From assembly GCF_000214825.1 (NCBI RefSeq), contig NC_015581.1, forward strand, positions 310,001-374,000: a stretch of DNA of 64,000 nucleotides, read 5' to 3'. The position numbers were made by a program, and so were the translations under genes. This document shows, piece by piece, positions 1-13,200 of the stretch. Within the stretch, counting starts at the first letter, position 1. Each line of letters opens with the position of its first letter. The notes beneath the pieces were generated by a model. The model had not been told where the DNA came from. It saw only the letters and a program-made list of their open reading frames with translations, and made no database searches. This DNA is from Thiomicrospira cyclica ALM1 (GTDB lineage: Bacteria; Pseudomonadota; Gammaproteobacteria; Thiomicrospirales; Thiomicrospiraceae).

Positions 1-1239
1 GGTGCGGTTGCGGTTGAAGGCGCTATTGGTCAGCGCGGTGGCATCACTGATGTGGCCATCAACGATCTAGCCGGCACCACGGGCACGGCCACGATTGGCA
101 CCGGCGGCGTGGGCTCTATTTTGGCAACCGACAGCATTACCCTGGGCAACACTGATCTGGTGGGTTCGGCCACCTTGAAAGCCGCCACCATTGCGTTGGT
201 GGGCGATTTAGGCAGCACGGGTAGCGATCGTGCCGACAGCCTCACACTCTTGAGCCAAGACGGCAGCCTCACCCTAGGTACTGGCGCAAACGCCACCGAT
301 CTCTCGAAGATCCAAGGCCAGTTCAGCGCCGTGACCATTGGCAGTGCCAACCCAAGCGAGCGCGGCAACATCACCATCAATGGGGGTACGACCCCGAATG
401 AGCTGCGCATCTTTGGTGATGACATCACCCTGGCTTCGGCTGCTACCTTGTCCAGCTCGACTGGTTCGATCTTGCTTGATGCCACGGGCGACATCACCAC
501 CAACGGCACCACCGGTGACGCCGTCACGGCCGACGGTGACTTGACCCTGCGCTTCCGTGGCGGCCAGACACTCGACATCACCCGCGACCTCAAGGGTGAG
601 AACATCACGCTGGAGCAAATCGGGGCGGGTGACTTCACCATTGGCACGGCCTCAGGCAGTGAAACCAACCTGACTTCGCTGGATAACTTGGTCGTGACCG
701 GTGCCAACGGCACGCTCACCATTGGTGGTGCGGGTACTTATGCGGCTGAGCCCGCAATCAATCCGGTTTTGCGGATTAAAGACAGCGTTAATGTTCAGAG
801 CAACTTAAGCCTGGACTTTAACCGCATCGTAATCAGTGACGATCTGGCCGTTGCTGCGGGCAAGACCTTAACGCTCGCAAGCGCCAAGGGCGGCAATATC
901 GAACAGAGTTCAGGCGTTATCACCGCGACCAACTTGGTGTTGGCGGGTGCGGGCGACATTGACTTGACCGGTGGCGCTAATGTTATTGGCAATATTGCCT
1001 CGACTGCTCGCGGCGATATCAGCATCAACAGTGATACCAGTGCGGTGACGCTGGGCGCGCTTGGCAATGCCGAGAGCTTTGCGATGACCGGCGCAACGTC
1101 TTACACCGTGGCAGGCGTGCTGAGCGTGGTCGGCAATATCTTGCTGGATACCTCGGCAAGCGCCATCACGATTGCTTCGACTGGCCAAGTGGTCTCATTA
1201 GAAGGTGACGTGACACTAGACGCTGGCACGACCGGTAAG
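1..1239 (+). other. Beta-solenoid segment, downstream end of a preceding solenoid
   Basis: Short strands of the type DSITLGN, GSATLKAATI and GDITTNG alternate with Gly/Asn turns, as in filamentous-haemagglutinin-like beta-helices. It runs into the Trp-rich boundary module at 1240. It contains the first copy of the GGGGGTACGACCCC element (382-395), here in the peptide NGGTTPNEL. The segment is the equivalent of 60000-61515 in front of the second boundary module, so the gene very probably extends far upstream. Boundaries are approximate. Confidence 0.75.
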
Positions 1240-4200
1240 TTCATCAACGAGCGCGGTGCGGATGCGGTGGTAGCCGGTGGTCGCTGGACGATTTGGACCG
1301 CAGGCTGGGATGAAAACGACAATACTCTGAACCAGTTCGGCTCAACCGCTGACGCCAACAGCATTCTTTCAAGCGGCAATGGCGCGGTCTGGGGTGCAAG
1401 CTGGGATGACACCTCGGCAAGCCGCAGTTCAGTCCTAACCGGCAACGGCTATGAAAACGGTAACCGTTATATCTTTGCCAGCGACTTGCCAGAAACCGAA
1501 GGCGGCTTGCTGACCATTCGTACCGCCGATGCCAACGTCACCTATGGCGAGGCAATCACCGATTTAATGACCGATGAGTATGTGCGTTTGACCGCGAGCT
1601 TGGGTGATCTAGACCTGCAAGACGTGCGCGGCGGCAGCTTGAACATGGTCGGCACGGCCTTCACCGATGAAGCACCGAATACCACCGGTGTGACATTGGA
1701 TGATGTGTTGGGCACCGGCGCCAGCATCACCAGCACTGGTGCTAGTGGCGCCGCCAATGTCGGCGGTTATGCGTACACCTTGGATATGGGTACCGGCTTT
1801 AATACAGAACAAACGCATAACGGCAATACCTACGACATTCAGGTCATCAACGACAGTAACTTGAACGTGGTTGCGCGCGTGGTTGAGGTGGATCTGACTG
1901 GCACCACCCGCGAATACGATGGCACCACCGAGTTGGGTGGCGACTTGTCACTGACCAACGTTGTTAACGACGACAGCATTACCGTCACAGGCACTGGCGG
2001 ATTTGCAGGCTCTGATGCCGGTCAGCAGGCCTGGTCGATCGATGGCTTGAGCTTGGCAGACAATGCAGATGGCAATTATGTGTTACGCACGACCGCGTTA
2101 AGCGGCATCGGTGAAATCACCAAGCGCGTGATTGACGCCAGCATCACGGGCAGCATGGTCTATGACGGCACCACCGAGCTTCTGGACAAGACAATTACGC
2201 TCAACAACTTAGTCGGTGGCGATAGCTTAGATTTAGCAGTAACCGCTAACTTTACTGAGGCCAATGCCGGTACAAACCTCGCCTTGGATATCACCAACGC
2301 GAGCCTAAGCGGCGCCTCGGCGATGAACTACACCGTTGTGGGTGGCGATTTCTCTGAGAGCAAAGGCGACATCTTACAACGCGTGTTGACCATCGGTTCC
2401 GGTTCAACGGCACAACGCGTCTATGACGGCACCACGGGCTTGAGCGTATCGGATATTGATTTTGTCTTTGAATTGGCGGGTATCGTCAATGGCGATAATG
2501 TCAGTGTCACCTCAAGCAATTTCAGTGGCGAATTGGCCAGTGCCAATGCGGGCGACACCAGCTTTACCGCCAGTGGCGAGTTTGGCTTAACCGGCACCGC
2601 GGCGGGCAACTACTTGCTGACCAATGCGGGCAACCCCATCACCATCGGTGGCGCGGCGACGATTGATCAGCGTGTGATTGATCTGGCTGTCTCGGGTACC
2701 CGCAGTTATGACGCCACCAACATTCTAGAAGCCGACTTGGTGAACTTGGGTGTCACCAACCTGGTGGCCAATGATTCACTGACGATTGGTTTTGATTTGA
2801 CGAGCGAGACCGCATTTGCCACATTTGTCAGCGCCAATGCAGGCGAGGAGATTGGACTGACCGTCAATGTTGCTGACCTGGTGCTCGATGGCGCTTCTGC
2901 CAGCAACTACACATTCACCAGTAGCACCACCTACAGCAGCAACTTGGGTGAAATCACCCGCGCGCAACTCACGCTCGGTGGCGTGATTGTTGAAGACAAG
3001 ACCTACGACCGCACCACAACGACCACGAGCTTTACCAACACCGGCAGTATCTTGTCAGGTTTGGTGGGTGATGAAACGGTTGCGTTGGTCACGAGCGGCG
3101 CCACCGCCACGTTTGCGGACTGGAACGCTGGCCAAGACAAGCTCGTCACCTTGAGTGGCTGGAGCTTGAGCGACGGCACCAACGGCGGATTGGCCGACAA
3201 CTATGAAATCGTGTTGCCCACAGACGTGACTGGCAACATCATTGCGGCCGACATCAGCATCGACGGCCTAGAGATCGCCAATCGTGAATACGACGGCACC
3301 ACGATTGCTACGTTTACGGGTGATTTGGGTGTGACGCCAATCAGTGGCGATGCATTGACCTTGAACACCGACGACTTGGTGGCGCTGTTTAATGATCGTA
3401 ACGTCGGTGACGACAAAGCAGTCACGGTTGACGGGGCTTTCTTGGCCGGTGATGACGCACGCAACTACAACCTGGTAATGCCGAGTACTTTGACCGGCAA
3501 CATCACACCGAAACAAGTGACGGTACTGGGCATTACCGCCGACAGCCGTGAATACGACGGCAGCACCGATGTTGATCTGAACGCCGATGGCGCCGTGTTT
3601 GGCGGGGTGATCTCCGGTGACGATCTGGACCTGACCGGTAGTGCAATCGGCGAGTTCGTAAGCGCCAATGCCGGCTTGGATGTGGCGGTTACCATCACGG
3701 GTTACGCGCTGGATGAAAGCAGCGCCGATTTTGCCAACTACCTCTTTGTTCAGCCCGATTATGTGACGGCCGATATCGATCGCCGCGTGATTACGGTGTC
3801 AGGCATCGAAGCAGAAAACAGAACCTACGACGGCACGGCCGAGGCCACGTTTGATGTTAGCAATGGCGATTTTGAGCGGCCAAGCGAGTTGTTTGCTCTC
3901 GGTGGCTTGTCGGAAACTGCCATCATTGAAAATGACGACGTGACCATCTCAGCCGCCTTCGGCGAGTTTGCTGACGAGATTGATGAGGATGGCAATCCGA
4001 TACTCGACACTGCCCGGCACGTGGGCGATGGCAAGGCCGTGAGCCTGACAGGCGTGACCCTCGGTGGTGCGGCTGCACACAACTATGAGGTGGTGATTGA
4101 CTCGGTTGATGACGTTGGTAACGTCGTCCCGCTGTCGTTTACAGCGGACATCACGCCAGCTGCGATCGTGATCTCGGTTGAGGACATCGAGAAAGAGTAC

Positions 4201-7200
4201 GACGGCACGGTCGACGTCACTGATGCCATTGCCAAGGCTGTCAATGGCACGCAGATTTTCGGTGATGACCAGTTTGATTTGAGCGGCGCCACTATCGAGT
4301 TTGACAACGAGAACGTCAGCCGCGCTGCCAATCGTGACGTCCTGGACGATAAAACCGTCAATGTCTCGGGCGTGAGCATCGCTGATGGCAACAGTGGCAA
4401 TAACTACACCATCACCTTTGCGGCCAATACCTCGAGCATGATCACGCCATTGGGCTTGTTGGTCACCGGTGTTGAGGGTGTGGACCGTGATTACAACGGC
4501 GAGCTGAACGTCGATGTGGCGGGTAACTTTAGCTTTGATGGTCTGTTGGACGGTGACACGGTCAATTTAGACTTGGGCAGCGCAGTTGGTACCATGGTCG
4601 ACCGTCATGCCAACCAGAATAAAGAAATTGTGGTCAGCGGCATCACCTTGAGTGGTGCTGATGCCGACAACTACGACATAGAAGCGGTGTTTGGCACGGC
4701 TATTGGCGATCTGCCTACGGTCAATATCGCCCAGGCTAACATCAGCATCAGCATTGAAGACTTCACCCGCGTCTATGACGCCACCACCGATGTGGAAGGC
4801 GCTGAGGCTAAAGTGGTGGGCGGCACCTTGTTTGGTCCAGATTCACTCGGTGAGGTGATTGCGGCATTTGCTGATAAGAACGCGGGCGAGGGCAAGACAG
4901 TGACCTTGACCGGCGCGCAAATCGGCTCGCGAATTCAAACCGAAGTGCTCGATGATGCTGGCCAGCCGGTATTGGATGAGAATGACAACCCGGTCATGGA
5001 GTGGATCGTCATCGGTTTTGATGATTACAACATTACCTTTGTCGACAACACCAACAGCAAAATCGAGCGTGCCGACCTGGTGATTGATGGCTTGACAGCT
5101 GAAGACCGTGTTTATGACGGTACCACCGCGGCGACGCTGGATGGCGAGGCCTTTATCACCGCATTCGACGGCGATGTGGTGAACTTGGGCGGTACGGCTG
5201 CCGGGGCGTTTGTTTCTCCGAACGTGGTGCTGGATCCTGAAACCGGTCTACCAGGCCTGCAGCTAGTGACGGTGACTGGTTTAACTATTAGTGGCGCCGA
5301 TGCGGCGAACTACAACTTAATTTCATCGCCAGATTTGATGGCCACCATCACCCCAATGGATTTGGTGTTGGATGCGGCAGTTTTTGAAATTGCGGACCGT
5401 GAGTATGACGGCACCATCAATGCCGCTTACACGCTGACCACCACGAGCGTGGACACCGGTATTGGCACCCAAACTCTGAACATCCGTGAAAGCGGGTTTG
5501 ATATCTTCGGTGAAGCGATTAACGCCCGCGCTGAGTTTGCTGGTAAAGACGTGCAGTTCGATGATGACGGCAATCCGATCGCGCAGATGGTGTCGTTGGA
5601 CGGCTTTGGTTTGGCCAATGGCGCCAATGGCGGCCTGGCGATCAACTACCAGTTGATTCTGCCGACCACTTTGACGGCAACCATTAGCCAAGCCACCATC
5701 GAAGTGAGCGGTGCCGTGGTGGACGACAAGATTTATGACACCACCACCGATGCGTTCATCATTGACGCTGGTACGGTAACCGCCTTTGGGCGTGACGATA
5801 TTCAGGTCGATATCACCGAAGCGATAGCGACCTTTGATAGCGCCAACGTGGCACGTGATAACGGCAATGTGATTGCCCAGGGTGTGACCATTACCGGCTA
5901 CCAGCTCTCGGGTGCCGATGCGGCCAACTACATTGTGACAAGCCCTGAAGGATTAGAGGCAACGATTAATCCGTATGAGCTGTTGCTCGAAGGCATTGCG
6001 ATTGAAGACCGTGTGTATGACGGTACGGACGATGCCAGCTTCATCCTCGATGAGGAATCTGGCCCCACAGTCACTGGTTTGGGTGACGATGATGTGTCGG
6101 TGACCGGTACGGCGGCGGCAAGCTTTGTCAATGGCGGCAACGTGGTGTTGGGTGATGACGGCAACCCGATCGCCCACACGGTGAACGTGGCCGGTATGTC
6201 GCTCGCTGGTACGAAAGCGGGTAACTACATGCTGACCACTGACAACATGAACGCCACCATCTTCCAACGTGAAGTGGCGGTGATTGGTGTGCAGGCCGAC
6301 GATCGTGTTTATGACGGCACCTTGATTACTACGTTGAGTGCTCAGCCAGGTCAAACCCTGGGCTTTGACGAGATCATGAACTTTGATGAAGAAGGAGATC
6401 TGGTCGTCGACCCAACCACGGGCTTGATTTCTGACGACGCTGGCAAGTTGTCGATTGTGCTAGGCGATGCCGTGGCTACCTTTGATGACAAGAACGTGTT
6501 CTTGGTTGGTCGCGTGGATGCCAATGGCGATCCGGTGCTCGACGGCCAGGGCAACCAAATATTTGACGTCACCGCCAAGAACGTCACGGTTTCAGGTATT
6601 ACGCTAACCGGTGATGCAGCCAACAACTACCGCGTGGCGCAGCCAGACGACCTGACTGCGACCATTACCCAGGCGAGCTTGACGATTTCGGGTGTGACTG
6701 CGGCGACCCGCGAATACGACGGCACCACCGATGCAACAATCGACCTTGAAAACTTGACGCTTGGCGGCGGATTTGTCGAAGGCGATGATTTCCGTTTGGA
6801 AGGCACAGGTGCGTTTGCTGACCGCAACGCGGGTGTCGATAAGAACGTCACCCTGACCCTGAATGCGGTCGGTGGCGATATTGATAACTACACCTTCACC
6901 CTGCCTACCACCACGACTGGCACTATTACGCCGCGTGAGCTGGAACTCAGTGGCATTTTGGCGAACGACAAGGTCTATGACGGCGGCACAACGGCCACCT
7001 TCGATTTCAGTGGTGTGGACTTGGTGGCCGCAGGCCTGGTGGTTGACGTCAATGGCGATGCGGACGATCTCAGCATTGACACCATCCTTGGTAACTTTGA
7101 TACCGCCAATGTCGGTGGCGATAAGCTTTTGACCATCACCAGTATCACCGGCGCTGGCGAAGATGCCGGTAACTACACCTTTGGTGGCCAAACCACCACC

Positions 7201-10200
7201 ACCGCCAATATCACCCCAGCGGTGTTGACCATCACCGGCACCACGGTGGCGAACCGCACCTATGACGGCACCACCAACGCAGCGGTGACTGTCGGTCAAA
7301 TAGCAGGCCTGGTGGGTAATGAAACGCTGACGATCACTGACGTGGTCGGTACCTTTGCTGGCAAAGACGTGGTTCTGACCACCATCGATGAAGATGGTAA
7401 CGAACTGACTGTGCCGGTGGCAGCCGAGCAGAACGTGTTGGTCAACTACCTGTTGGGCGACGGTATTGGGGAAAATGCGGGTCTGGCCAGCAACTACATC
7501 CTCGATGATGAAATCTTGTCGGCGGTGATTGAACAAGCCGCCTTGACCATCACGGCCAACGACATTAAGAAGGTGATGACCGAGCTTGACCCAACGCTCA
7601 CCGTGCGCACCGATGGCTTTGTGGCCGGCGAGACCCTTGCTGACCTCACCAGCTTCAACATCAGCCGCGCAGCGGGCGAAGAGGGCCGTGCGAGCTATGA
7701 CATTTTTGTCGAGGCGACTTCGACCAACTACGCCATTACCTTCGAAGACAATGACGGCACCGAATTGACGCCTGTCGAAAATCAGGCCACCTTTACTGAC
7801 GCCTTCACCATTGTTGGCCCGGGCGAGTTGCTGGTCACCTTGGGTGATGTAACCGCTGAGTATGGTTCCGATCCAACTGAGACCACCACGCACGCGCGTT
7901 ATTTCTCAGCGCTGTCCCAGTCGATTGTGACCTTGGATGTGGTGGCCGATGGCAGTGGCGGCTTCATCGCCCGTGAAGACGGTGTGGATGCACTGACCTT
8001 CACCATCGACACCATTGAAGATGCCAACTCTCGCAGCACGGGCAACGCGTTGAATGTGGGTAATTACCAGATTCAAGGTGATCACGCCACGAAAGTTGGC
8101 GGCAACTTCGAAAGCGCCGAGTTCATGGACGGCTGGCTGACGGTCAACCCGCAAGCGATCAATGTGGTCAACATCACCGAGGGTGGCGATCGTCAGTATG
8201 ATGGCACTACCGCCATGGGCAGTTTGACCCTTGCCGCACAAAACCAGGTCTTGAATGACGCGATCACCATTACCGGTCGTGGCGAGTATGCCCAGGCGAA
8301 TGTGGGTAGCAACCTCGGCTACACCCTCAGCGGTTTGAGCTTAAGCGGTGATGATGCCAAGAACTACTTCCTGGTCTCAGATACCTTCACCGTCGCCGGC
8401 GGCAACAACGCCAATGTGGCGATCACCCAACGTGAGTTGACGGCGACGGGTACGGAAGCGGCCGATCGCGATTACGACGGCACCGATATTGCGCAGATTA
8501 TTGCCAATGGCACGCTGTCGGGCTTTGTCGGCTTTGAGACGGTGTCGATTGATAGCGTCACGGGCACCTTTGACAGCGCCAATGTTGCGCGTGATGAGGA
8601 TACCGATGCGGTTATCGCTCAAGACGTAACAACGAGTTTTGTACTGGCTGATGGCAGCAATGGCGGCTTGGCCAGCAACTACGTGGTTGTGATACCCACG
8701 GTCACCGCGACTATTAATCCGTTGCTCATCGGTATTGATGGCTTAACCGTCACCGATCGTGAATACGACGGCACCACGGACTTTGATGTCGACGATCAGC
8801 TGGCTCAAGAAAACACCACATTGGATGGTGTGTTGGCTGCGGATGTCAGCGATGTCAGCCTGGATAGCGGCACCATCACCGGTGTCTACAATAGCGCCAA
8901 TGTGCTTGACGCCACCCACGTGACCTTGAGCGGCTTCACGCTCACGGGTGACTTGGCGGGTAACTACACCCTCGGCACCAACGGTTTGGTGGTAGATGCG
9001 GGCATTACTCAGCGTGTATTGACCATTGCGGGCAGCAGCGTTGAAACGCGTGATTACGACGCCACCACCGATGCCAGTATTACAGCAGGCACCTTAGCAG
9101 GCCTGGTTGATGGCGAAGCACTGACTGTAGCGGGCACGGGTGAGTTTGCGACCGCCAACGTGGCGTACAACAACGAGGGCCAGATCACATCACAAGACGT
9201 TACGGTGACCTATACCTTGTCTGATGGCGCTAATGGTCTAGCCAGCAACTACATTTTGTCGGGCGAAACCCTGCAAGGCATCATCAACCCAGTCACCTTG
9301 ACCGTGACCGGCACCACCGCGTTTGACAAGATCTACGACGGCAATACAACAGCCACAATCGACAATTTCGGCACCTTAGCTGGCTTTATTGGTGATGAGA
9401 CGGTTGTGATCAGTGCGGCAACGGGCGAATTTAATAGCCCGAATGTGCTGGAAGCCTCATCGGTTACCGCCAGCTTCACGCTAGGCGATGGCAACAACGG
9501 TGGCTTGGCCGGTAACTACCTGTTGGGCAATGTCTCGGGTATTGCGGCAAACATCACACCGAAGGCCTTAACGATTACCGGCGCTGAAGTGGTGACGCGC
9601 GACTATGACGCCACCACTGATGCCCAGATTGATACCACCAACGCAACCTTGTTAGGTCTGGTTGGGTCTGAGACGCTGGATGTGACAGGCACGGGTATTT
9701 TTGCCGAACGCCATGTGGGTCGCCATGAAGTGGCGGTGACCTATACTTTGGCAGATGCGGGCTCTGATCAAACCGCAGGCCTGGCGAGCAACTACAAGCT
9801 GGTTGGTCAACCAGACCTGGTGGGCTTTATCGAAGCGCGCGAGATCACTATTAATCCGTTGGCGGTCACTAAGACTTACGACGGCACGCTGGCCTATAGC
9901 TTGTCTGTCGCTGAAATTTTGGCGCTGAACAGCGATGTTCGCGATGGCAACATTCTATTGGGCGATGACGCGCTGACCAATGCCTCACTGCGCTTTACCA
10001 GCAAGAATGTGGCTGATGGCGATGCCGAGGTGCAGTTGCTGTCGGTTGAAATTGATGACGGCAACTTCGGTGACAACTACATTGTGAACCTTGGTAGTGC
10101 ACAAGTCGGCACCATTAATCAGCTCGACTACGCTATTTGGGTCGGTGGCACTTCGGGCAACTGGTTTGATGGTTCAAATTGGGCCAGTGCGACAGTTGTG

Positions 10201-13200
10201 AATGGCGAAGTGACGGCTATTGGTTCGGTCGGTGCGGTGCCTGATTTGGCCAACGTCGCCAATGTGATTGTGCCTGAAGGCGCAGAAATTGAATTTAACG
10301 ACACCTTGGCTGGCCGTCGCGGCTCAGCCGAAGCAGGCCTGGTCACGCTCAATAGCGTAACCTTCCAGGGTGCGGCAGAGCTGCCAGTTGAGGCGGAAGA
10401 TCCGTTGGCGATTGGCTCGCTAAACATGACCGCCGGTACCTTGACGGTCGATGACTTGCGCGTCGGTGGTTTGGGCATGACCCAAGGCACGACGCTGACG
10501 GTTAACGATAGCTTTGCATTGGTGGTGGCTGAAGGCCGTGAGATGAACGCGGCTGGCACCATTGCTGGCGACTTTGGGTTGTTAGACATCACAGGCTTGG
10601 GCACACAGGGCCTCTCGGGTGAGAACACCTTCGAAGCCAATATCACTGTCTCGGGTGCGGCGTTGCAGATTTCTTCGAACGCGGCGCTCGGCGATGCCGA
10701 CAACACCATCACCATCTTTGACAGCGGTATCTTGCGCGCTCAAGACGGTGCTGTGATGCTGGCAGCGGCACGTGAACTGACCGTGACCGACTCAGGTAAA
10801 GTCGGTGCGCTTGAGGACAGCAGTCTGACCATCTCCGGTCTGTTGGATGCCTCAGGTGCGGCGCTAAAGATCAGCGGTGATGTGACGCTGTTGGGCAACG
10901 TTAATGCGTACAGCTTGTCGTTCGCTGACAGCAGTGCCGTCAGCGAAACCATCACCTTCTCCGGTGACCTGGATCTGACCGGAAACATGAGCACGGTCGG
11001 CACCAATGGTGACTTCAATATCGTGTTTGGCGGCGGTGTAAACATTGCCGGTGGCAGCAACATTTACTCCACCGGCTTGATTACGCTGGCAGCGGGTGAC
11101 ACGGCGAGCTACACCTTTAGTGGCGGCCTGACCTTGAACAGCGCCAGTACCTTGAATGCGGCGGGCACCATCAACACCCGCGGTGGTGCAATCACCATTG
11201 GTGGTCTGAACTTGACCGAGGCGTTCACGCTCAACAGCGTCGATGCTGGTAACAGCGCCAAGATTACCCTTGTCGGCGATGTGACTGGTGCCCACGGCTT
11301 GACCTTGACCGCTGGCGCGAGCACCGCGCAGTTGGATGGTTTGGTTTCGATTGAGTCTTTGGATGTGACCGCCGGCACGATTAAGTTGAACGCGGCGTAT
11401 ACAGTGGATGGCGATGGCGACCTAGATGCGCACTCGATCACAACCACCGGCACCCAGTTGTTTACCGGCGCCACGGTGTTGGGTGCCAACACCAGCTTGT
11501 CGGGTACGACAATCACCTTTGCCGGTGCGCTTGATAGCAGCAGCACGGATGACGAAGGCACGTTGGTCACGGATAACCGCACCTTGAACATTGTCGGTGA
11601 TTTGGTATTTGGCGGCGATGTGGGTAGCAGTTTCACGCTTGGCAGCATCACGGTATCCGGCACCACCGCCCTAGACGGCGATGGCAGCAGCGTTTCAGTC
11701 GCGACCAGCGGCGCACAGGATTACACCGGTGCGGTGACCTTGGGCGCTGATGCTACCTTGACCGCAGCAGGCCTGGTTGCCAATGCGATTGACTTAGATA
11801 GTCATACCTTAACGATTGCGGAAGCTGACGTGGGTGTGGTTGCTGGTGTTATCAGCGGTACGGGTGCGATTATTAGCGCTGGCGCGGGTACTTTGACCTT
11901 TGAGGCAGCGAACACCTACACCGGTGGCACCACGATTTCTAACGGTGTGCTGGTTGCCGGTACCTCATCGACCGTGGACAGCGGTAACGTCACCAATGGC
12001 GCCTTTGGTACATCGACCATCACCGTCAATGGCGGCGCGCTCGACCTCAAGGGCCAAAATGTCGCCAATGCGCTGAACCTGCAGGGCAATGCGGCCAGCC
12101 TCGGTTCGTTGCGCAACACCAGCAGCGATGCCGCCACCTACGCTGGTGCCATCACCCTGACGGGTAATGCCTCGATCTTCACTACCGGTAACCTGAACTT
12201 GCAGGGCTTGATTGATGCCGCGACCAGCGGTGGCACTTCGGCACTGAGTCTGAACAACACCGATGGCGCCACCGGCGTGATCAACATCACTGGGGCGATT
12301 GGCAGCGTGGAGGCCATCACCAGCCTGACCGCCAATACTCTGCTGGAAGTCGGCGCCAACATCACCACTAGCGGTGAGCAGCGCTATCTGCGTGATGTTA
12401 CCGTGACTAATACCATAACCCTAGCGGGTGGTTCGATGGCTCTGGGTGCGAATATCACCACCGGTGGCAACAACCTGACCATTAACGCACCGTTGACGCT
12501 GTTGGCTGATTCTGAAAATGCCGCGCAAACGCTTGAGATTACCACCGGTGACAACGGCGGTGATTTGCAGTTGGCCGCGATTACTGGCGCCAACAATAGC
12601 CTGACGCTGATTTCAGGTGCGGGCACCACGACCGTAAGCGGGATGGTTAGTGGTATTCATGCCTTAACCATTCAAGCGGCAGCTGCAACGGGCGCGGTGA
12701 CTTTCCAAGACGATGTGAAGGTAGCCAGCTTAACCACGGCAGACGCTGATTATGCGGTCAGCTTGTTGGGCTCGGATAATGCGATTGTCGCACCGATGAC
12801 CTTCTTGAACCGTGGGCGTTTAACCTTGGGTGATAACGATTCGGATGTCTTTATGTTGACCGGCGGGCTTTTAGCGCGCAATCCGAGTGAGGTGGTGTTG
12901 CACGGGGTTATTCAAGTAGCCAACTCAGCAACGATTGAACTGGGTGACCAGGATACCGGTATTGTCATTGCGGGTAACACCCAAATCGGTGGCTCGGCCG
13001 ATGGCACTACAGACGGTGCGATTACCTTAAGTGCGATTACCCTAGCCGATGGCACCACCCTGACCCTGGGTGATGCCAGTGGTGCGGCCAATGTGGGCTC
13101 GAGCGAAATCACGGTCGATAGCATTAGCGGCACCGCCGATGGTGCGGCTTCGAACCTCGTGGTGAACACCACCGGTGCCTTGGAAGTGGGTGAGATTGGT

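Noticed and set aside
6604-7893. Antisense open frame of 429 codons opposite the YDG array
   Set aside because: The sense strand carries the recognisable YDG repeats; the antisense product shows no domain logic and follows the same repeat period.
1891-10125. YDG array as a set of separate small genes
   Set aside because: There are no stops, starts or intergenic gaps between units; all repeats stay in frame 1.
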